Assembly (NCBI GenBank): GCA_947466535.1 | Contig: CANIEV010000008.1 | Span: forward strand, 1 to 47,272 | Source: Betaproteobacteria bacterium | GTDB taxonomy: Bacteria; Pseudomonadota; Gammaproteobacteria; Burkholderiales; SG8-39 | Reading direction: 5' to 3' | DNA: 47,272 nucleotides | Program-made: the position numbers and the translations under genes | Shown: positions 36,233 to 43,675 of the stretch, in pieces | Layout of the letters: each line of letters begins with the position of its first letter | Numbering within the stretch: the stretch's first letter is position 1 | Notes under the pieces: generated by a model | Told to the model about the DNA's origin: nothing | What the model saw: the letters and a program-made list of their open reading frames with translations, nothing else | The model's database searches: none

Positions 36233-36435
36233 AAGGGACCGCATAAACTGCCTTGCGGTTGATGCAAGTGTGCCGTGCTTCTTCGGCCCGGGCAAGTCGC
36301 ATTGCATTGCGGTTTGCAATGACTTTATCTCCGGCGGCAATGGCGCCATCGCAAGGTGCAATGCGCATATTGCGTTTCATCGTGATCACCGTCGCCGGGA
36401 TCCGGAACAATCGCGGTGTTCCGGCATTGGCCGGA
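36233..36435. other. Divergent promoter region between two riboswitches
   Basis: These 203 bases must contain the promoters of both leaders. Two GCAAT/ATTGC inverted repeats stand out: ATTGCA-8-TGCAAT at 36301-36320 and TGCAAT-6-ATTGCG at 36357-36374. They could be binding sites, for instance of the LysR protein itself. No convincing -35/-10 pair was found by eye. Confidence 0.4.
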
Positions 36436-36559
36436 GTTCGCAGGGGAGTAGTCCAGCGCGCACCGCAATAGTGCGCGATTCGCATGTCGTCAACACGGGC
36501 AATTTTGCCCCGGCGTGCGAGGCACCGGCTGCAATCCGGTGTCAGACAAGACCTCGAAC
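36436..36559 (+). promoter_or_regulatory. yybP-ykoY (Mn2+) riboswitch in the terC leader
   Basis: All elements of the family are present on the plus strand. P1 pairs GTTCG/CGAAC plus AGG/CCT; the signature AGGGGAGTAG opens the aptamer. P2 is CGCGCAC/GTGCGCG. P3 is TCGCATG/CGTGCGA with GTCGTCA and the GGGCAA/TTGCCC extension. P4 is CACCGG/CCGGTG, followed by GACAAGACC. The Shine-Dalgarno GGGGGGA lies about 35 bases downstream and no U-tract terminator is present, so translational control is likely. P1's 3' arm can alternatively pair CTCGAA (36553-36558) with TTCGGG (36569-36574). Confidence 0.9.
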
Positions 36560-36605
36560 GGGATGGCTTTCGGGCCGGAATTTCAAACCGATCGGGGGGA
36601 ATTGT

Positions 36606-37304
36606 ATGGATTTCTTTTCTGTTGAATTTTTTTCTGCGCTCGCTGCAATCATTGTCATAGATCTGGTGCTCGCCGGTGACAACGCGATTGTAATTGCACT
36701 CGCAGCGCGCAATCTTCCACGCCATCTGCAGAAAAAAGCCATTCTGTGGGGAACGATGGGCGCAATTGTCGTGCGTGCCCTCATGACCTTGGTCGTCGTC
36801 TCGCTGCTCAAGATTCCGGGTCTCATGGTCGTGGGCGGCCTTGCACTGCTCTGGATCGCCTACAGGCTGCTTTCACCCGATGGGGGGGATCCGCATGCGG
36901 ATGTTGCGCCAGGAATGACCTTCTGGAGTGCGATGAAAACCATCGTTGTTGCCGATGCCGTGATGGGCCTGGACAACGTGCTGGCAGTAGGTGGTGCGGC
37001 ACAGGGCAGTTTCCTGCTGGTTGTACTCGGTCTTGCCATAAGCATTCCGATCGTCGTTTGGGGAAGCAGTCTGATCCTGCACTGGATCGAGCGCTTTCCT
37101 TCGATCATCTACGCCGGTGCGGCGGTTCTTGCGTGGACGGCAGCGAAGATGCTCACCGGCGAACCCGCGCTAAAGGACTGGTTCGATGAGCATAGAACCC
37201 TAACCTGGTTGATGTACGCCGCAGCGATCGCCGGAGTGCTCGGGCTGGGATATATGAAGCAGCGCCGCAGCACGGCGGCGGCGCGCAGTGCGATAAGTGC
37301 CTGA
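36606..37304 (+). CDS. TerC-family (YjbE-type) integral membrane protein, probable Mn2+ exporter
   Basis: The 232-residue protein has about seven membrane segments. The paired TerC motifs are LVLAGDNAIVIA (Asp25, Asn26) and DAVMGLDNVLAVGG (Asp123, Asn124). Members of this family behind yybP-ykoY RNAs, such as Alx, are implicated in manganese export or homeostasis. The ATG at 36606 follows GGGGGGA with a 5-base gap. The reading frame is open further upstream, but that part lies over the riboswitch and is not coding. Confidence 0.9.
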   Translation: MDFFSVEFFSALAAIIVIDLVLAGDNAIVIALAARNLPRHLQKKAILWGTMGAIVVRALMTLVVVSLLKIPGLMVVGGLALLWIAYRLLSPDGGDPHADVAPGMTFWSAMKTIVVADAVMGLDNVLAVGGAAQGSFLLVVLGLAISIPIVVWGSSLILHWIERFPSIIYAGAAVLAWTAAKMLTGEPALKDWFDEHRTLTWLMYAAAIAGVLGLGYMKQRRSTAAARSAISA

Positions 37305-37358
37305 ACGCAGTCTCGCTGTCCGAATTCCAGAAATTCTGACCAATAAACGGAGAAGATC

Positions 37359-37862
37359 ATGAAAGTGCTCGTGCCCTTTGACGGTTCCCGGTCTGCACGC
37401 GTCGGACTGCAGCACGCGATCGCCGCGCAGCGCGGTGTCACCGGCGCCGAATTACACATTCTCAACGTTCAACCGCGGATGCGCCGACATAGCGCGCGAT
37501 TCCTGTCGTCCGTGGACATTTCCGCGGCACTTGCGGAGCGTGCACGACCCGCGCTCTCCGAAGCGCAGCGCGAGGTCGAGGCGGCGGGCATCCGTTGCGT
37601 TACTGCGGTGCGCGTCGGAGAACCGGCTATGCAAATCGATTGCTATGCCTCGGAGCAGGGTATCTCGCGCGTCGTCTTCGGCGCGGCGCGCAAGTCGGCG
37701 TTGCACCGCCTGGTGACCGGATCCATCGCAGATGGAGTCCTCGAGCATTCAAGGGTGCCGGTGGAACTCGTGCCGGGTGACCGACCCGGCGCGCTGGCGC
37801 GATATGCGCTGCCCGCGGGTGTCGGTGCTGGTCTTACCGCCTTGATGGTGGCGGTCGACTGA
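37359..37862 (+). CDS. Universal stress protein (UspA family) with hydrophobic C-terminal tail
   Basis: The 167-residue protein has the Usp fold: MKVLVPFDGSRSARVGLQHAI at the N-terminus and FGAARKSALHRLVTGSIADGVLEHSRVPVELV, where the usual ATP-loop pattern G-x2-G-x9-G-S is only partly kept (the second Gly is replaced). After the Usp core a tail of about 20 residues (ARYALPAGVGAGLTALMVAVD) is hydrophobic and unusual for the family. The gene follows terC by 54 bases with no terminator, so it may be co-expressed under the same manganese-sensing leader. Function is unknown. Confidence 0.83.
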   Translation: MKVLVPFDGSRSARVGLQHAIAAQRGVTGAELHILNVQPRMRRHSARFLSSVDISAALAERARPALSEAQREVEAAGIRCVTAVRVGEPAMQIDCYASEQGISRVVFGAARKSALHRLVTGSIADGVLEHSRVPVELVPGDRPGALARYALPAGVGAGLTALMVAVD

Positions 37863-37955
37863 GCGAATTTCGGGTGGGGCAGTAATCGTTACGCGGGAGG
37901 CGTCTCGGAGTGGATAGTAGAATGGAGGTCATCGGTTTTTCGGTGACTCGAATTC

Positions 37956-38564
37956 GTGTCCGACGTTTCCCACTACACCCCCGACTGGCTCCGCCGCTGC
38001 TTTGGCGAAACGCGCGATGTATCGTCCGTCACTCAAGGAGACGGACATCGCTTTCACCCGGAAAAGGCACTCCGTCCTGCGGCTGTCCTGATCCCGGTGG
38101 TGCATCGCCCGGAAGCGGGTCTTTCCGTGCTGTTCACCCGGCGCACCGCGCATCTGAGCAACCACGGCGGGCAAATCAGCTTCCCTGGCGGGCGTGCCGA
38201 GCCGGACGACGGATCGCCTGCAGCCACGGCGCTTCGCGAAACCGAGGAGGAGATCGGGCTGGCACGTTCGCACGTCGAAGTGCTGGGCACGCTGAGCGAG
38301 TACGTCACGGTCACCGCCTACCGGGTGACGCCGGTGGTGGGTCTGGTCACCGGACTGTTCGAGCTTTCGCCGGACGGGTCCGAAGTGGCGGAAGTATTCG
38401 AAGTCCCGCTCGCGCATTTGCTCGATCCGACGAACCATCAGCGCAATACCGTTCTGCAGAACGGCTGGCAGCGTGAGTACTACGCCGTACCCTACGGCGA
38501 GTACTACATCTGGGGCGCGACTGCCGGGATGGTGATGAATTTCTACAATTTTCTGCGGACCTGA
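37956..38564 (+). CDS. Nudix hydrolase, CoA pyrophosphatase-like
   Basis: The 202-residue protein has a Nudix box preceded by the CoA-hydrolase signature: HLSNHGGQISFPGGRAE, then ATALRETEEEIGL. This pattern is typical of YeaB/NUDT7-like enzymes that split CoA into phosphopantetheine and 3',5'-ADP. The start is the GTG at 37956. A TAGAAT at 37917-37922 is a possible -10 element. It is convergent with the SapC-like gene. Confidence 0.9.
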   Translation: MSDVSHYTPDWLRRCFGETRDVSSVTQGDGHRFHPEKALRPAAVLIPVVHRPEAGLSVLFTRRTAHLSNHGGQISFPGGRAEPDDGSPAATALRETEEEIGLARSHVEVLGTLSEYVTVTAYRVTPVVGLVTGLFELSPDGSEVAEVFEVPLAHLLDPTNHQRNTVLQNGWQREYYAVPYGEYYIWGATAGMVMNFYNFLRT

Positions 38565-38606
38565 AATCGCTGTTTGGCGTTTCCGGCGCGGTTTGTCGCA
38601 GTTCTG

Positions 38607-39386
38607 TTAAGCGTTCGGGGTACCCGTGGCGGCGGTGGCAACGCGTGCGATCGCGCGGGAATAGAGTCGGGTGAAGTTTTCGATCGACTGGAGATGGGTA
38701 TAGACGCGCCCGAGCAGTCCTTCGCTCACCAGTGCCTTGATCTGGTCTGCCGTCAGGGCAGCCAGCCGTGCTTCGTTGATCCGGTACATGCCCTCAAGCG
38801 TCAGTCCGGTCCCATCACCCTGCTTGATCTGGAACTTGAAGGACGAGAACAGGCCAAGTTTGGCGAGCCGTTCGCACATCGCCGCGGTGAAGTCGAGATC
38901 CTTTTCGAATTCCGACAGCAATTTCTCATACGACGCCCATTGCGGGGTTGATACGCCGTCCGCGTCGTAAAGCGTGTCACCGGAGGGATCAACATGCGAC
39001 CGGGCAACGCAGATTACGCGCTCGGTTTGCGGCTTTCCATCGGTGAATATCCTTGATATGCAGAACGGGTAACGGCGAACGAACGCAGGCAGATAGGCAT
39101 CCGCAGCCCATTGCCCCTGGTCGTCAACAAAAAGGTTCTGCCCGTCGGCGAGCCCGAGGACGATGACAGGGGAGAACCCGCTCACGCCGTCAGCTGACGC
39201 GAAGACGATCGGATAGTCGCGGCTTGCGACGGCGAATTCACCCACGGACAGTGCAATCGCGTTCAGCGATCGGCAAAAGGCAGGCGCGTTCGTATCGGGC
39301 AGGCGCACACGGTCGGTGCGGCGCAGGAGCGCCACTTCGTCGTAGCCGAAGGGGGGAGTTATTTTCAATTCGCTGGCGTCAGGCAT
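38607..39386 (-). CDS. SapC family protein
   Basis: The 259-residue protein resembles the SapC family, named after a Campylobacter S-layer locus; its biochemical role is unknown. Family-like segments are SLNAIALSVGEFAVASRDYPIVF, VIVLGLADGQNLFVDDQGQW, AYLPAFVRRYPF and GMYRINEARLAALTADQI. No signal peptide or membrane segment is visible. The start is uncertain: ATG at 39386 or GTG at 39401. No S-layer gene is in the window. Confidence 0.78.
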   Translation of the reverse strand: MPDASELKITPPFGYDEVALLRRTDRVRLPDTNAPAFCRSLNAIALSVGEFAVASRDYPIVFASADGVSGFSPVIVLGLADGQNLFVDDQGQWAADAYLPAFVRRYPFCISRIFTDGKPQTERVICVARSHVDPSGDTLYDADGVSTPQWASYEKLLSEFEKDLDFTAAMCERLAKLGLFSSFKFQIKQGDGTGLTLEGMYRINEARLAALTADQIKALVSEGLLGRVYTHLQSIENFTRLYSRAIARVATAATGTPNA

Positions 39387-39475
39387 GTTGTTGCGTAGCA
39401 CGTGGGGTCAGAGGAATACCGGGCGGGGGAAATCCGGAGCCTTATGGTATCTTCGACACGCGAAAACGTATCGAA

Positions 39476-40402
39476 ATGATTGCCCTCATCTCCCTGATAG
39501 CTGCACTGGCGCTAGAACAATGGCGGCCGCTTTCCATACGGCACCATGTGTTTGGCCCGTTTGCACGCTACGCCGACTTTCTCGAACGGCAGTTCAACGC
39601 GGGAGAAAGCCAGCACGGTGTGATCGGATGGATCGCGGCAGTGGCACCCGCGGTCATGGGCTCCTGGCTGATATACGCGCTGCTCGCCTGGGTTAGCCAC
39701 GGACTTGCCCTGCTGTTCAATGTTGCGGTGCTCTATCTGATGATGGGGTTTCGCCAGTTCAGCCACCACTTCACCGACATCCATCTCGCGCTCAAGCAGG
39801 ATGACCTGGTGCGGGCCCGCGAACTGTTGACCCGCTGGCGCGGCCATCCCTGCGATCATCTCGACCGCGAGGAGATCGTCCGGCTCACCATCGAGGAGGC
39901 GCTGGTTGCCTCGCACCATCATGTATTTGCGGTCGTGGTGTGGTTTGTCATTCTTCCCGGGCCGAGCGGCGCGGTGCTCTATCGCCTCTCGGCCTATCTC
40001 CGCCGGCGCTGGGGCGAGGCGGGCACTCCGGAACTCGCGATATTCGGAAGCTTTGCCGCGCGGGCGTTCAGCGTGCTCGAGTGGCTACCGGTGCGGATGA
40101 CGGCGGCGGCATTCGCGATCGTGGGTGATTTCGAGGATGCGATCTACTGCTGGCGTACGCAGGCGTCGCGCTGGCCGGACCCCGCGATCGGTATCGTGCT
40201 CGCGAGCGGTGCCGGTGCGCTCGGAGTGCGCTTGGGCAACCCCTATGTGCGCGACGGTAATGTCGTCGAACGGCCCGAGATAGGCGTCGGTGACGAGGCA
40301 GATGTGGGTTTTCTCGACAGCACGGTTGGCCTCGTATGGCGCGCGCTCGTGCTCTGGCTGGTGCTGCTGATACTTCTCGGGGTCGCGTCGGCCGTCAGGT
40401 AG
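39476..40402 (+). CDS. CobD/CbiB-family membrane protein, possibly AmpE-like
   Basis: The 308-residue protein has about four to five membrane segments and the CobD/CbiB-type start MIALISLIAALALEQWRPL. The central part (FRQFSHHFTDIHLALKQDDLVRARELL; EEALVASHHHVFAVVVWFVILPGPSGAVLYRLS) also resembles AmpE, a relative of CbiB. No cobalamin genes are nearby, so a role in cobinamide synthesis is doubtful. AmpD, the usual partner of AmpE, is encoded 20 kb upstream. Its stop overlaps the convergent DUF2007 gene by 8 bases. Confidence 0.75.
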   Translation: MIALISLIAALALEQWRPLSIRHHVFGPFARYADFLERQFNAGESQHGVIGWIAAVAPAVMGSWLIYALLAWVSHGLALLFNVAVLYLMMGFRQFSHHFTDIHLALKQDDLVRARELLTRWRGHPCDHLDREEIVRLTIEEALVASHHHVFAVVVWFVILPGPSGAVLYRLSAYLRRRWGEAGTPELAIFGSFAARAFSVLEWLPVRMTAAAFAIVGDFEDAIYCWRTQASRWPDPAIGIVLASGAGALGVRLGNPYVRDGNVVERPEIGVGDEADVGFLDSTVGLVWRALVLWLVLLILLGVASAVR

Positions 40403-40715
40403 CGGGCGGCGGCCTCTCGGAGCCGCACTTCCAGCAGGTGGTGAACTGGTGTTCGAGTGTTTCCCGGCAGCGCGTGCACGTCCATGCGGCGCCGCGACCC
40501 GGCCCCGCGCGCCAAGCGCGCAGGACGGCGTCGGCCTCCGGTCGGTCGTCGTCGGAGAGCAGGATCAGTTGCACCGCGCATTCGGTGAACGGAACCTCAC
40601 CGGCGAGTGTGGACAGTCCCTCGTTTCTCAGCAGGCAGCCTATTCCCGCCGATTCGAGCAGGTTCTTCAGATGATGAACTTCGTGCAATGCGAGCGACGA
40701 ATAGAACGTTTTCAC
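40395..40715 (-). CDS. DUF2007 protein with C-terminal zinc ribbon
   Basis: The 106-residue protein begins with a DUF2007 domain (KTFYSSLALHEVHHLKNLLESAGI, then FTECAVQLILLSDD), a small ferredoxin-like fold described as putative signal transducing. A C-terminal zinc ribbon has CTRC and CWKCG. The GTG at 40715 is chosen because the domain starts there; it lies 5 bases after the rsgA stop, so it is the third gene of the M48-rsgA-DUF2007 operon. Function is unknown. Confidence 0.75.
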   Translation of the reverse strand: MKTFYSSLALHEVHHLKNLLESAGIGCLLRNEGLSTLAGEVPFTECAVQLILLSDDDRPEADAVLRAWRAGPGRGAAWTCTRCRETLEHQFTTCWKCGSERPPPAT

Positions 40716-40720
40716 GCGGG

Positions 40721-41599
40721 CTAGACGGGAGAGGAAATTATCCGGGTGTAGATTTCGTAGCGACGCGCGTCGATCTCGCCATTTCGCACCGCATCGGTCA
40801 CCGTGCACCCGGGTTCGGTGAGATGTCGGCAATTGTTGAACCGGCAGCCGCCGAGAAAGGGCCGGAAGTCGGGCATGACACCTGCCACGTCGGCTCGGAT
40901 CACATGAGCGAGGCCGAATTCCTGTACGCCAGGGGTGTCGATCAGTGCGCTGCCATCGGCCAGGCGGTACAGGCGCGTGTGCGTCGTCGTATGCTTGCCA
41001 GAGTCGAGAAAACGCGAAATCTCGTCGGTCCTCGCATTGGCGTCCGGGAACAGCGCGTTGATGACAGTGGACTTGCCCATGCCGGACTGGCCGATCATCA
41101 CCGTGGTCTGACCCAGGAGGTGCGGCATCAGGGGCGCAACCGAAGCCTTTGCCGATAGCTCAACCAGCGGATAGCCTGCCCGCACCAGCGGCTGCAGGCG
41201 CACCCGGGCGAGCGCCGCCTGAGTTTCAAGATCGATCTTGTTCAGGACGAGCAGCGCACTCATGCCTGCGATTTCGGCTGCGATCAGCGCGCGCGCCACC
41301 AGTTCGTCGGAAAAACTCGGCTCGGCCGCGACGATGACGGCGGCCTGGTTTGCGTTGGCAGCGATCAGTTTTTCCCGCAAGGTGGCGGCACGGTGAAAAA
41401 GTGTCGTGCGCGGGATGAGTGCCTCGATCACGCCCTCGCCTGGCGAAGTCACCGCGATGCTTACCCTGTCTCCGCAGACCAGCGTGGCGCTTTTGCCACG
41501 CGGTACGCACTTGAGCAGCGCCCCATCGCCGAGTTCTACGAGATAGTTTCTGCCGTGCGCAGCGACGATCTGGCCGGCGAGGCGCGCAGGGGTGCTCAA
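40721..41599 (-). CDS. rsgA: Ribosome small-subunit-dependent GTPase RsgA
   Basis: This circularly permuted GTPase matures the 30S subunit. The 292 residues contain an N-terminal OB fold, then the permuted G motifs: NKID (120-123) before GQSGMGKST (170-178), and DTPGVQEFG. The C-terminal zinc module is GGCRFNNCRHLTEPGC. It follows the M48 peptidase gene by 6 bases and precedes the DUF2007 gene by 5. Confidence 0.95.
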   Translation of the reverse strand: MSTPARLAGQIVAAHGRNYLVELGDGALLKCVPRGKSATLVCGDRVSIAVTSPGEGVIEALIPRTTLFHRAATLREKLIAANANQAAVIVAAEPSFSDELVARALIAAEIAGMSALLVLNKIDLETQAALARVRLQPLVRAGYPLVELSAKASVAPLMPHLLGQTTVMIGQSGMGKSTVINALFPDANARTDEISRFLDSGKHTTTHTRLYRLADGSALIDTPGVQEFGLAHVIRADVAGVMPDFRPFLGGCRFNNCRHLTEPGCTVTDAVRNGEIDARRYEIYTRIISSPV

Positions 41600-41605
41600 C
41601 GTGGC

Positions 41606-42853
41606 TTAACGGACTTGCGCCTGCAACCGCGCGATGCGAAGCACCGCGGGCGGATGCGAGTCGTAGAAGGCCGAGTGCAACGGGTCGGGCGTCAGCGTCG
41701 CCGCATTGTCCTGGTAGAGCTTGACCAGCGCATGCACCAGATCGGCGGCGTTCGCGTGCGCAGCAGCGTAAGCATCCGCCTCGTATTCATGGCGACGCGA
41801 ATAAAGGCTGGCGATCGGATTGAGCAGGAACAGGAAGGGCGGCGCCGCAAGGAAGAACAGTAGCAGCGCCATCGCGGTCGAACGCGCTTCGACGCCAAGC
41901 GATGCGTAGAACCAGTCCTGCCCGATCAGCCACCCTGCGGCGGCGAGGAATGCGAAGCTCGCGGCGAACAGGACTGCCATGCGCTTACCCACGTGATGGT
42001 GGGAGAAATGTCCGAGTTCATGGGCGAGGACCGCTTCAATCTCCGTGGGCGCCAGGCGTGAAATCAGCGTGTCGAACAGGACGATCCGTTTTGCAGCGCC
42101 GAAGCCGGTGAAGTACGCATTGCCGTGGCTGGATCGTCTGGAACTGTCCATGACGAACAGACCCTGGGAGCGAAAGCCGCACTTTTGCAGCAAACGCTCG
42201 ATGCGCTCCTTGAGTGATTCGTCTGCGAGCGGGGAGAACTTGTTGAACATCGGGGCGATGACCGTCGGGTAGATCATCAGCACCAGCAGGTTGAAACCGA
42301 TCCAGGTTGCCCACGTGTAGAGCCACCAGGATTCACCCATCACGGCCATCAGCCAGAGCACGAGGGCGAGAAGCGGAATTCCGAACAGCGCGCCGAGCGC
42401 GGTGTGCTTGAGCATGTCTGCGAAGAACAGCCTGAGCGTCATCCGGTTGAAGCCGAAGTGCGCTTCGATGACGAATGTGCGGTACAGGCTGAATGGCAGA
42501 TCGATGAGGCTCGATATCACGACGACCGAGACGATCAACGCGATGCCGTGGGCGTAGCCGCCGCTGTCGAAAGCACGGGCGATCTCCACGGAAAGCCACT
42601 GCAGGCCGCCGCCAAAGGTAAGAGCAAGGAGGAGGACGGCGCCCGCGAGCGTGTCCAGCCGGCCGAGGCGGGTCTTTTCTACCGTGTAATCCGCGGCCTT
42701 GCGATGCGCATCCAGCGTGATCCGCCCCTCGAATTCGGCGGGGACGCTGTCGCGCCGCCCGAAGACATGCCGGATGTGCCGGCCTGCGAGCCAGAGGCGG
42801 GTGGCCGTGGCAAGGGTCAATGCAAGCAGGAAGGCGATTGCGAATAGTGTCAT
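41606..42853 (-). CDS. M48 family metallopeptidase, Ste24/HtpX-like
   Basis: The 415-residue membrane-integrated zinc peptidase has several membrane segments in the N-terminal half. The active-site motif is HELGH (278-282) and the third zinc ligand is the Glu of [11 protein letters not shown] near the C-terminus. It probably takes part in membrane-protein quality control; the CAAX-processing role is eukaryotic. It heads the M48-rsgA-DUF2007 operon and is divergent from orn, a common arrangement in betaproteobacteria. Confidence 0.92.
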   Translation of the reverse strand: MTLFAIAFLLALTLATATRLWLAGRHIRHVFGRRDSVPAEFEGRITLDAHRKAADYTVEKTRLGRLDTLAGAVLLLALTFGGGLQWLSVEIARAFDSGGYAHGIALIVSVVVISSLIDLPFSLYRTFVIEAHFGFNRMTLRLFFADMLKHTALGALFGIPLLALVLWLMAVMGESWWLYTWATWIGFNLLVLMIYPTVIAPMFNKFSPLADESLKERIERLLQKCGFRSQGLFVMDSSRRSSHGNAYFTGFGAAKRIVLFDTLISRLAPTEIEAVLAHELGHFSHHHVGKRMAVLFAASFAFLAAAGWLIGQDWFYASLGVEARSTAMALLLFFLAAPPFLFLLNPIASLYSRRHEYEADAYAAAHANAADLVHALVKLYQDNAATLTPDPLHSAFYDSHPPAVLRIARLQAQVR

Positions 42854-42992
42854 CGTCGGACGGTGCTGGCGGATGTCGGGGAAAACCCGACCGAAACCTT
42901 CAGGAAAAGCCTCAGGGAAAACTTCGGGAAAAAACCTTTATGCGACAATCTCATTTTACACACAAGGACGCGTTTCCCAGCGCGTGAGCGGC

Positions 42993-43538
42993 ATGCCCAA
43001 GGATCAGAACAATCTCGTCTGGATCGACATGGAAATGACCGGTCTCCTGCCCGAGACGGACCGAGTGATCGAGATCGCGCTGGTCATTACCGACAGCAAG
43101 CTTGTAACGGTCGCCGAGGCGCCGGTGCTGGTGGTGAAGCAGTCCGATGCGGCGCTCGACGCGATGGACGACTGGAACAAGTCCACCCACGGACGCTCCG
43201 GCCTGATCGAACGCGTGAAGGCATCGCTGCTCGACGAGGCAACGGTCGAACAAAAAATGATCGACTTTCTTTCAGAGCATGTTCCGGCAAAGGTCTCGCC
43301 GATGTGCGGCAATTCGATCTGCCAGGACCGGCGCTTTCTTGCGCGCTGGATGCCGCGGCTGGAGGCGTATTTTCATTACCGCAACCTCGACGTGAGTACT
43401 CTCAAGGAACTCGCGCGTCGGTGGAAACCGGAGATTGCCCGGGGCGTGGTCAAGCACGGCAAGCATGAAGCGCTTGCGGATATCTACGAATCCATCGAAG
43501 AGCTGAAGTATTACCGGGACAACTTCCTCAAGTTGTGA
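42993..43538 (+). CDS. orn: Oligoribonuclease
   Basis: Orn degrades 2-5 nt RNAs and linear pGpG to mononucleotides. The 181-residue DEDDh exonuclease has Asp12 and Glu14 in WIDMEMTG, Asp112 in CQDRRFL, and His158 with Asp163 in [13 protein letters not shown]. The ATG at 42993 gives the family length. The frame is open upstream to an ATG at 42873, which would add 40 residues rich in Ser-Gly-Lys; this lies in promoter-like DNA and is not adopted. Confidence 0.95.
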   Translation: MPKDQNNLVWIDMEMTGLLPETDRVIEIALVITDSKLVTVAEAPVLVVKQSDAALDAMDDWNKSTHGRSGLIERVKASLLDEATVEQKMIDFLSEHVPAKVSPMCGNSICQDRRFLARWMPRLEAYFHYRNLDVSTLKELARRWKPEIARGVVKHGKHEALADIYESIEELKYYRDNFLKL

Positions 43539-43675
43539 GCCGCGCCGACGTCCGGCAATCCCGGCTCCAGTTCAGCGGAGCGCCCGGGCACGGGCGTCGC
43601 CCGGCATCATGGATGTACCGCCTTGGTCTTCTTGATGGAGCGCGCATTGCCGGGCGCAATGCCCGTTGACTCGCC

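Noticed and set aside
36270..36605. N-terminal extension of terC
   Set aside because: The frame is open but lies over the plus-strand aptamer; the TerC family begins at the ATG at 36606 with its own Shine-Dalgarno.
36162..36725. 187-codon minus-strand open frame across both riboswitches
   Set aside because: It covers conserved RNA elements and the terC start and resembles no protein.
43644..43662. GCATTGC/GCAATGC inverted repeat between orn and the FAD oxidase gene
   Set aside because: No U-tract on either strand and short arms; not enough to call a terminator or operator.
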